Shown one piece after another: positions 57,281 to 64,000 of a stretch of DNA of 64,000 nt (positions within the stretch are counted from its first letter, which is position 1; the number at the start of each line of letters is the position of its first letter). The stretch is from Cycas panzhihuaensis (lineage: Eukaryota; Cycadophyta): the NCBI GenBank assembly GCA_023213395.1, contig CM041465.1:59465741-59529740 (forward strand), read 5' to 3'. Both the position numbers and the translations under genes were made by a program. The notes under the pieces are model-generated. The model saw nothing but the letters and a program-made list of their open reading frames with translations, did not search any database and was not told the DNA's origin.

Positions 57281-57590
57281 AAGCTATCAATGGACCTTGT
57301 AAATCTAATCTCATGAGGAAACTTGATAAGATGGAACCCCACTCTCCTAGTCTCCACATTAGTCAACATTTAAATATAAGGTCAATATACCAAATTTTGA
57401 TCTAGACCTCAAAAGGTTGTAGCTTGAAGTTATATTAGTAAATTGGATTTATATTTTTTAGTCAATCACATGTCCCAATTTGATTAGCTAACATTTGCCT
57501 CCATCCACTTAGAAGAAAAATCTCATCACTAGTATAAATAGTGGACATGATATTAAAACATTATAATATCTCCTCTATTTCTTCTTGTTT
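57281..57590. other. Unassigned AT-rich DNA after copia-3
   Basis: No coding sequence, no clear match to the chromo A leader or gag. It should be chromo B interior by position but I cannot confirm this. The boundary with LTR D is not visible. Confidence 0.3.
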
Positions 57591-57910
57591 ATGTAAATTC
57601 ATGATTATAATATATTAATGGACCCTTTTATATAATTAAATCATATTGGGTAGTGAGGTCAGGTCCACCTCTTATGCCATTAAGTTGGCCTATCACAATG
57701 CTTTGTAATCTTGGCGAATGGCTATAAATATTGCCCCACACCTTTGTACTTGATATCAGATTTTGATTAATGTAGAAGCTCTACCAGAGAGAAAGCCTAC
57801 GATGTGGTGAATTTACCTGTACCATTGCTTGTTTAGTTTCTTGATTTGTTGAATGTTCAGATTATTATACTCGAATCAGGCACATGTATTTAGATCTTGT
57901 TGTTTTCACA
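57591..57910 (+). repeat. LTR D: 5' LTR of another LTR element
   Basis: The right edge is clear: ...GTTGTTTTCACA followed directly by a primer-binding site. A TATA-like GCTATAAATA lies near 57721. The left edge is not determined; the start given is a guess at a TG. Confidence 0.5.
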
Positions 57911-57963
57911 TGGTATCAGAGTAATCCTGTCATCTCTATTTTTTAACATGGTATCAGAGTAGC
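57911..57963 (+). promoter_or_regulatory. Doubled primer-binding site of element D
   Basis: TGGTATCAGAGTA occurs at 57911 and again at 57949, 38 bases apart. The second is preceded by TTTTTTAACA, the same decamer that precedes the copia-4 site at 59842. Confidence 0.8.
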
Positions 57964-58818
57964 ATTGCATCTAAGCCACCATGGCAAGGTGAAGATCCTA
58001 CTTATCTACTTCAAGCCTATCAAGCCACATACAAGAGATACCATCAATATTGATGGTATGTTTATATGTGATTTTATGTGGATATTTCATCCATACATAT
58101 TGGTGCCTATATTCGAAGCATGAAGTGTTGGAGCTTATACATAGTTGGTTTTGAGATATTATAAGATTCATTTCCAAAAATTCTAATTCTATCGAGTACC
58201 TATCATTATTATGTCTCTTTTTATAAAATTTTGTCGCATTATGAGTCTATTTGATCCTCTATTAGGGTTTTGCATTCCTGCTTTGGTTTGTCATTTTTGT
58301 GCGCAGGACACACAAGCCTTGAAACAGGTACTAGTACTATTTCTGTAATATCTCTACAACTGTTTATCCAATTTGTGAACCGTCTAAAGCGTCAGAAAGC
58401 TAATTTAGAGATCTACAATTTGGAATTAAATTTAACCAAATTTAGAGTTGATTTGAGGGAGATATTTTCTAATCAAATTGACCTTTATATCTAAGTTATT
58501 TGAACTTTTATCTTTTTCTAAAATTTCAATCAATTCTAATCCTTTTCATGGTTCCAAGCATGGTGGTGAATTTATTTTTGAAGAATGGTGGATGATTATT
58601 AAAGTTTGGCTTAAAATCAAGTATTTTGAGGCCTATTTTAGTTGAAAATTTTACATTAAGTGAGAAGTATTTGATGGATTTGTCATATGAAATATCCTTT
58701 ATATATTGGTTGTTGTTTCCCCCTTCACAACATCATATTTGGTTTAGTAGATGATAAAAGCCCTAAACAAACATACAGATCACCTGGATATTGAAGTAAT
58801 TTATGTTATTTAGTTAGA
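57964..58818 (+). other. Element D leader
   Basis: Non-coding. The segment 58335-58520 aligns with 60780-60970 of the copia-4 leader (TTTCTGTAATATCTCTACAA against TTTCTATAATATCTCCTCAA, then GATCTACAATTTGGAA against GATCTATAGCTTAGAA), so D and copia-4 leaders are related although their LTRs differ. It is cut by the copia-4 LTR. Confidence 0.6.
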
Positions 58819-59841
58819 TGTTAGTACAATTGACTTGTTACAATTAACTTACCATTGCTAAGTGATTTGGCATGGTCCTAGAGTTAATTGTTCAAGATGA
58901 TCCAACTGTCAACTTAATCCAGCTGATAAAACTTTATCAATCCTACAAGCAATTTGGAAAGAAGATGAACCATGTACTTGAAGTAATTTCCTAGTAAACT
59001 GGCAATTACAGTGGTTGGTCACCCATGTGTTTTGGTAGATGGATTTTGTTTTATATGGACTCAGATATAACTTTGCTTGATTTGATGGACAACTTAATGT
59101 AGATTGAAAATAGCCACCACACAAGTGAAGATATGAAGATGTGCACAAAACACTTCATATATAGGTTTATAGAGATAGCATATAGTTACAATTCTTTTGC
59201 AGGTTATAGATGGTTTTGGTGATTAATATAGAAGCTCTTATTGAGCTATACAACATAACGAATTCACTCGTAATATACAAGAAATAGGTTATAGGATATA
59301 GGTTACAGGATACAGGTTACAGATGATACTACATACAGGATATAGGTGATAGTTACAGGTTATAGGTGCTAGTATATAAGATGAAGACATGAAGACCCAA
59401 GATTAAGATTCAAGGACATTAAACATTATCGGGAGGTATTAAAACATAATGTTTAATATGGGTCCATTGTGCACATGTACTTTCCACCATTCATCTACTT
59501 TGAGATATGTGAGATGCACACATATCCATGGTGTCCCACTATTGGATGATGTAACAGCTCATTATATGTGATAGGCTACTCATGAGGTGATTATCAATAT
59601 ATATTTATACTTTCACCACTTGATAACTAGAGAGAAAGGAGAGAGGAGAAAGATGTAATCCTTATGATCATAAGTGGAGTTCTAACTCCATCTTCTCCCG
59701 TGGTTTTTCCCACATTGGGTTTTCCATGTATAAATCTTGGTGTCTTGTGACAATGATTATGTTTGATGATATTTACTTTACATGTTTGATGTTTCATACT
59801 CATGAGTTTATATTATTGTATTATCTTTATATTTTTTAACA
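58819..59841 (+). repeat. copia-4 5' LTR
   Basis: About 1023 bp from TGTTAGTACAATT to TTTTTTAACA. Contains GAGTTCTAACTCCATCTTCT and GGTTTTTCCCACATTGGG near its end and a degenerate ATAGGTTACAGG repeat at 59282-59372. The left edge is inferred from where similarity to LTR E begins. Confidence 0.75.
59282..59372. repeat. Degenerate short tandem repeat in the copia-4 LTR
   Basis: Six to seven imperfect units around ATAGGTTACAGG (e.g. AGGTTATAGGATATAGG, TTACAGGATACAGG, TTACAGGTTATAGG). LTR E has a shorter, more decayed version near 26470-26525. Confidence 0.75.
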
Positions 59842-59854
59842 TGGTATTAGAGCT
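59842..59854 (+). promoter_or_regulatory. copia-4 primer-binding site
   Basis: TGGTATTAGAGCT directly after the LTR; initiator-Met type with one transition. Confidence 0.85.
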
Positions 59855-61774
59855 GGAGCGTGCCTAATTTTTGAGTATTTTGGTGATTTTAAGATTATTT
59901 ACTATGTTTTCTTCACGTTTTATGGAAGATCTAAGATTTTATGTAGTGCTTGAGCTCACATATTTCTGGTTGCGAGAGATTTTAGCCTCCCACAGCATAT
60001 TTCAAAGCTCATTTGCATCCATTTAGGGTTTTAATGAGTTTTATTAAAGAAAACATGAGAAAAATCATATTTTTTACTTGATGTAGACATATTATTGATG
60101 ATGTTTTCTTGTTGGAGCATTATTAGGGTTTGTAGTAGCCCCACACCTATTTTTAGTGCCTGACAATAGAGTTTTTTGGAGGTTTTTCACTCTTTTTGGC
60201 TCTATTCTTCATTGGAGGGCCTACGAAGGATCTAAAACTTTAGTAGCTTCATGCGACCTGTATAGAGAATATTTTTGAGTCCTATCTATTCTATTAGCTC
60301 CATTTAGGTGTTACACCCCTCCCCCTAAAATTTTGTCATATTTGGTGGTCGTTTGGGCTGCCGTCAAGCTCACACATCCTCGGTAGGGTCTGCGCACTTC
60401 ACGTTCATCACGTTAATGTCGTGCAACTTTCAAATATTAAAAATTTTTATTTTTTTTAGCTTATGATTCATTAATTTAGTGGAATAATATTAAATTAGAT
60501 TTAGAATACCTTCATATCCACTTTAGCCCCTTCATTTGATCGCATTAAGATTATATATGACCTTTTTCTTTTGACTAAAGGGCAGACTTCAAGCCTAAAT
60601 GAACTAGATTTAATCTTTTTAGGTTGTGCAAAAGTTATAAACTCCTTTGAATAATTTTTCACATCCATTAGCCCCCTAGAAGAATCAACAGGTGGTCATG
60701 TGGGGTCTACAAGTGACCGGGGGCCAATTCAAAGGGGCTTAACCCCATTTTCAGTTGATTTTTAGGAATAAAAAGGTACCTGTATTGTTTCTATAATATC
60801 TCCTCAACCGTGTGTCTATTTTTTGAACTGTTTAAAGAGTCAAAAATCTAATTCAAAGATCTATAGCTTAGAAATAAACTAAGCTTAATTTAGAGCTGGC
60901 TTTAAGGATATATTATCTACTCAATTTGACCCTTATATTTGAGCTATTTGAGCCTTATTTTTCAAGATTTAAAGGTATTTTTCAGTTTTCTTAAGGTTCT
61001 TTTGCTAGATTAGGTTGTGGCTTATTATTTTTAGTTATTCAATTCTAATTTTAAAGGCTAATAAGTACTTGGTTATGTTTCATGTGTAGGTGTTGCTCTT
61101 GAAAGGTTAAAGAAGTAAACTCTTAAAGCTTGGCCCATCAAGAACACTCTAAACCTACCCTTGTCATTTTAATTTACTTTATTTATTTTTCATTTTATTT
61201 ATTACATTAAAAGGAACCTCTTATATGTAAAAAACTCATATTAAAAATGATAACTTCTAAATTAAACCCCCATTTCCAGCCTTGCAAGGGGAATGGTTAG
61301 GACCCTTGAAGTTACCACCACGCATACACCCTTGGCCTACTCATATTGGATGAGGAACATCATTAGATATAAGGTGTATTTGGTGGAAGGTTGAGGAGGA
61401 GACCCTATCTTTTAGAGTTTAGAGACTAGGCTAGACCTAGGGGGGTGAGTGCCTTGGTTAGTAAGTTCTCACCACCAGATATGTCATTCGGCATAAGACC
61501 GGTGCAGGTGGAGAAATAAATCGGGGGGCTCTTAGGACCTTCTTAGTAGTCTACGTATTGAGGTATATTGAGCCCTTGAGCTCATGTATTGGTATATTGG
61601 GTCCCTCATTTGCCACTTATGGGCAGGCGCCATTAGACAGGATAGCAACTAAGAGCTTTCCTGGAGACCCTTTGCCTTAGAATCCTAGATTAGAAGCCTC
61701 TTAGGTAGATTAGCACCATATCACACAAAAATTTAAAAACATCAAACAAAAGAAAAAAAAAAACCTTTTCAAAC
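59855..61774 (+). other. copia-4 5' leader with hairpin copy 3 and UTR module
   Basis: Non-coding. Carries the third two-tier hairpin (60694-60718, outer GCCCCC near 60670 with GGGGGC at 60719) and, 70-170 bp later, the UTR module (60788-60870). An A-rich stretch lies just before the gag ATG. Confidence 0.7.
60694..60718. other. Two-tier hairpin, copy 3
   Basis: GGTCATGT, 9-base loop, AAGTGACC; 7 of 8 positions pair (one wobble) and one is mismatched. Followed by GGGGGC, which pairs with GCCCCC about 20 bases upstream. Confidence 0.6.
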
Positions 61775-61869
61775 ATGGGAGCACAAATGCTTCTTTCTAA
61801 CAACATCAAACTCAAAGGCATTAATAACTTTATACCTTGGAAAAAGCAAGTCAAAAACTTTCTTATTAT

Positions 61870-62514
61870 TGTTGAGAATACAAGGTCCCAACCCTTTAAC
61901 TGCCACTAAGATCTATTGTATTCTTACAACTAGTTACAGAAATCAAAACTTAAAATTACATGCAAGTTCTAAAATCAGAGGTTATACAATAACATAAAAA
62001 TGAAATCCAAACATCACATGTGCACTCGATATAACATGGTAAAACCCTAGCAGTGTGTTAGGGAAACATCCACACAGGAAAGGTATCGAGCTTTATTACT
62101 GTAGAATGGAGAAACAGTATATCTTAGTAGTAGAGTACTCTCAGGAACAACAACCAACCATCACCCTCATCACAGTACATTGCATTACATTACAACATAA
62201 TAAGAAAAACCCTAAAATGGGCTACATAAGAGGAACATCCAAGACCTGAATCTCAACCATAGAATCTAGGATATTTGTATTGAACGACCCTGATTCTCTT
62301 TATATTTTGATAAGGTTTACATGGCTAATTTTTCAGGTTGGGGGCTATCGCCCCCAAACCCCCTCTTAGCGAGGGGTATTCCACACCCCCCACACCCCCC
62401 AAGCCAAGGGGGGCTCCCGCCCCCCTTGGAAACCCCCGAGAAAGATTAGGGGGGAAACTGCACCAAAAACATGCCAAAATATTAGCCCCATAATTGTTGT
62501 CATAATATCCAATA
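61870..62514 (-). mobile_element. Solo LTR of the copia-3 family in copia-4 gag
   Basis: 645 bp, same length and sequence type as the copia-3 3' LTR, flanked by a perfect 5 bp duplication ATTAT (61865-61869, 62515-62519) with no internal region. Solo LTRs form by recombination between the two LTRs of a full element. Oriented as in copia-3. Confidence 0.95.
62339..62430. repeat. GC-rich triple hairpin block in the solo LTR
   Basis: Three consecutive hairpins: GGGGGC-TATC-GCCCCC (62340-62355), CCCCTC-TTAGC-GAGGGG (62360-62376) and CCAAGGGGGG-CTCCCG-CCCCCCTTGG (62404-62429, a perfect 10 bp stem). The other two family LTRs carry the block at 52435-52545 and, partly deleted, 57118-57225. Confidence 0.85.
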
Positions 62515-63050
62515 ATTATGAATAAATATTGGGCCTATGTTAATGGGAACATACCCATGCCTAAGCCCACTCAAGATCCAAATGATCTAACTATAACTAT
62601 TCCACCTGATCCTCTAGCCTTAGCTAACTTTAAAGCTAAGGATAACATAGCTTTATCCTTCCTCTACTTGGCAGTTGAAGACCAAGTGGATCAAAACATT
62701 GAAATAGCACAATGCTCAAATAAAGCTTGGACCATACTTTGTACACTTTATAAGAGGAAGGATGAATCTAGGTCTCTTAACCTTAAGGCTTGCCTATTTT
62801 CCATGACTTTTGCTAGAAACATTACAAATTATTTGACTAAAGTCAAAACTATTAGGAACCAGTTGATTATCCTTGGTGAGCCACCTTTCAACCATGATAT
62901 AATCTCAAGCATTATAAACATTTTACCTATTAAATACAACTCCTTTATCTCTAAGTTACATGACAACTACTCTAAGATAGACTTAATAACCTTTGAGGGG
63001 CTCTTGCTACGAGAGGAAAATATTCTCAATCAACTAGGGGTGACATGAAC

Positions 63051-64000
63051 ATCTAAATCAGCTCTAGCCTTTGTAGCCTAAAACTCAGAAAAGGACAAGA
63101 CTGTTAATAGAGCAGCCCAACAGCTTAGTCATCAATAAGACCTAGCTCAACTCTTGGACTCTCTCTCTATATCACAAGAGTTACATCAGTAACCAACTCA
63201 ACATCATCTTATTGGCCCCTCTTCCTCCTCCTTTCCAAATCAGTAGCTTCAACAATTACAGTATCAACCACAGAGAAAGTCTCAAAAGGGTCAGCAGGGT
63301 AAACAAAATATAACTTGTCTCTACTATGGAAAATCTAGTTACCTAGTTGTTGAATGTCAGAGAAGACAAGCTGATTTATAACTCTTACAAAACCAAGGGA
63401 GCCAAGCACATGGTCTAGTCTATCAACCCCTCAATTATCAACATGGAGCACCTTCATACCATCAAGGAGGCTCTAATTATAATCAACAAAGACAAGGAGC
63501 TTCATATCAATAAGGAGAACCATGCCCTCCTCAAGGAGCCTCCTTTTCACAACAAGGAGGCCCTTTCCACCTACAAGGGGGGCTATCATATCAACTTCAA
63601 GGCCAATTCTATCAGTAGAAATAGAATCCAAGGCCCACACAAGGTCAAAGACCTCAAAATAGGTAATGAGTCACCAACAGGAATCAAAGGAACCAACAAT
63701 ACAATCAACAACAAGTTGGAAATATGGAAGATAGTCAATACTCCTCTGCCCATAACCTATTTTTTATAGCATTGTCCTCTCAGCTTGATGAGGTCACATG
63801 GCTTCTTGATTCTGGTGTAATAAGACACATGATAAGTTCTAAAAAAATGTTGGAAGAGACCCAACCAATCACCACTCAAATGGTCATATTTGGGGATAAC
63901 ATGACTTATAATGTGACCAAAATTGGTAGGGCACCAATCACGTTGAAGAACTCCAACATTAGACACCACATCAGTAATGTGTTCCTTGTACCTAGTATGA
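63051..64000 (+). pseudogene. copia-4 gag C-terminus, zinc knuckle and protease start
   Basis: Follows the gag stop in the same frame with stops at Gln or Trp positions. A Gln-rich stretch precedes a decayed zinc knuckle 'CLYYGKSSYLVVECQRR' (63315-63365; second Cys and the His are both Tyr). A Gln/Gly-rich linker follows, then the protease active site 'WLLDSGVIRHMISSKKM' near 63799 (D-S-G intact) and 'NVFLVPSM' at the window edge. The + strand frame 63443-63769 is out of register and is a shadow. Pol continues past 64000. Confidence 0.85.

Larger units (their letters stand above)
61775..63050 (+). pseudogene. copia-4 gag, interrupted by a solo LTR
   Basis: ATG at 61775 opens 'MGAQMLLSNNIKLKGINNFI' and 'PWKKQVKNFLI', the copia Gag start. 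At 61869 the solo LTR interrupts. The frame resumes at 62518 with 'MNKYWAYVNGNIPMPKPTQD' and runs open for 176 codons: 'VDQNIEIAQCSNKAWTILCT', 'FARNITNYLTKVKTIRNQLI', 'LPIKYNSFISKLHDNYSKID' and 'TFEGLLLREENILNQLGVT' (UBN2-type core). Counting one copy of the target duplication, both parts are in the same frame, so gag was open before the insertion. This is the longest clean coding stretch in the window. Confidence 0.9.
58819..64000 (+). mobile_element. copia-4: Ty1/copia element running off the window
   Basis: 5' LTR (58819-59841), PBS, 1.9 kb leader, gag interrupted by a solo LTR, zinc knuckle and start of protease. The remaining pol and the 3' LTR lie beyond 64000. Its LTR family is also represented by LTR E (25814-27068). 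Confidence 0.85.

Noticed and set aside
57118-57316. Small plus-strand protein in the GC-rich block
   Set aside because: The block is a hairpin-rich part of the copia-3 LTR and the frame is broken in the other family LTRs.

Overview
The window looks like heterochromatic, transposon-saturated DNA from a seed plant with a very large genome. Gymnosperm is my best guess, but it is an inference. I see no intact host gene, no RNA gene and no prokaryotic signature. Almost everything resolves into decayed LTR retrotransposons (Ty1/copia and Ty3/gypsy) and one full-length LINE, inserted into one another several layers deep. Primer-binding sites mostly read TGGTATYAGAGC, the usual plant initiator-Met site. 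Where I counted LTR pairs by hand they differ by roughly 6-8%, mostly by transitions. Premature stops are mainly Trp or Gln codons turned to stop. Both fit old, heavily methylated insertions decaying by cytosine deamination.

Layout. 1-3140: 3' end and long 3' LTR of a + strand gypsy element (gypsy-2), inserted into a related - strand gypsy element (gypsy-1). 3141-19115: gypsy-1, reading right to left (3 kb 5' LTR, leader, gag, PR, RT, RH, start of IN), split in gag by copia-1 (7714-14874). 20038-24010: a 4 kb non-autonomous LTR element (C) with a perfect 5 bp target duplication, carrying what looks like a fragment of a host WD40-type gene. 25814-27068: a diverged 5' LTR (E), interrupted by non-autonomous LTR element F (27231 to beyond 36123). 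F holds a structurally complete chromovirus (chromo A, 29327-35847), and its right LTR is broken by a second chromovirus-like element (chromo B, from 36124). Chromo B holds copia-2 (36535-44127, inside its primer-binding site), a 6.3 kb RNase-H-bearing L1 LINE (45191-51497, 16 bp target duplication) and copia-3 (51969-57275). From 57.3 kb come another LTR with a doubled primer-binding site (D), then + strand copia-4 (58819 to the window end), whose gag is split by a solo LTR of the copia-3 family (61870-62514).

How the parts work together. Each autonomous copy once encoded Gag, protease, integrase, reverse transcriptase and RNase H, with LTRs as promoter and terminator. All copies here have stops, frameshifts, deletions or lost catalytic residues and should be inactive. 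The nesting order gives a relative chronology: E, then F, then chromo A and chromo B, then copia-2, LINE and copia-3. Beyond the annotation, the notable items are the captured gene fragment, a two-tier hairpin with the same geometry at three places, a short degenerate UTR module in unrelated elements in either orientation, and a GC-rich triple-hairpin block in the copia-3 LTR family.
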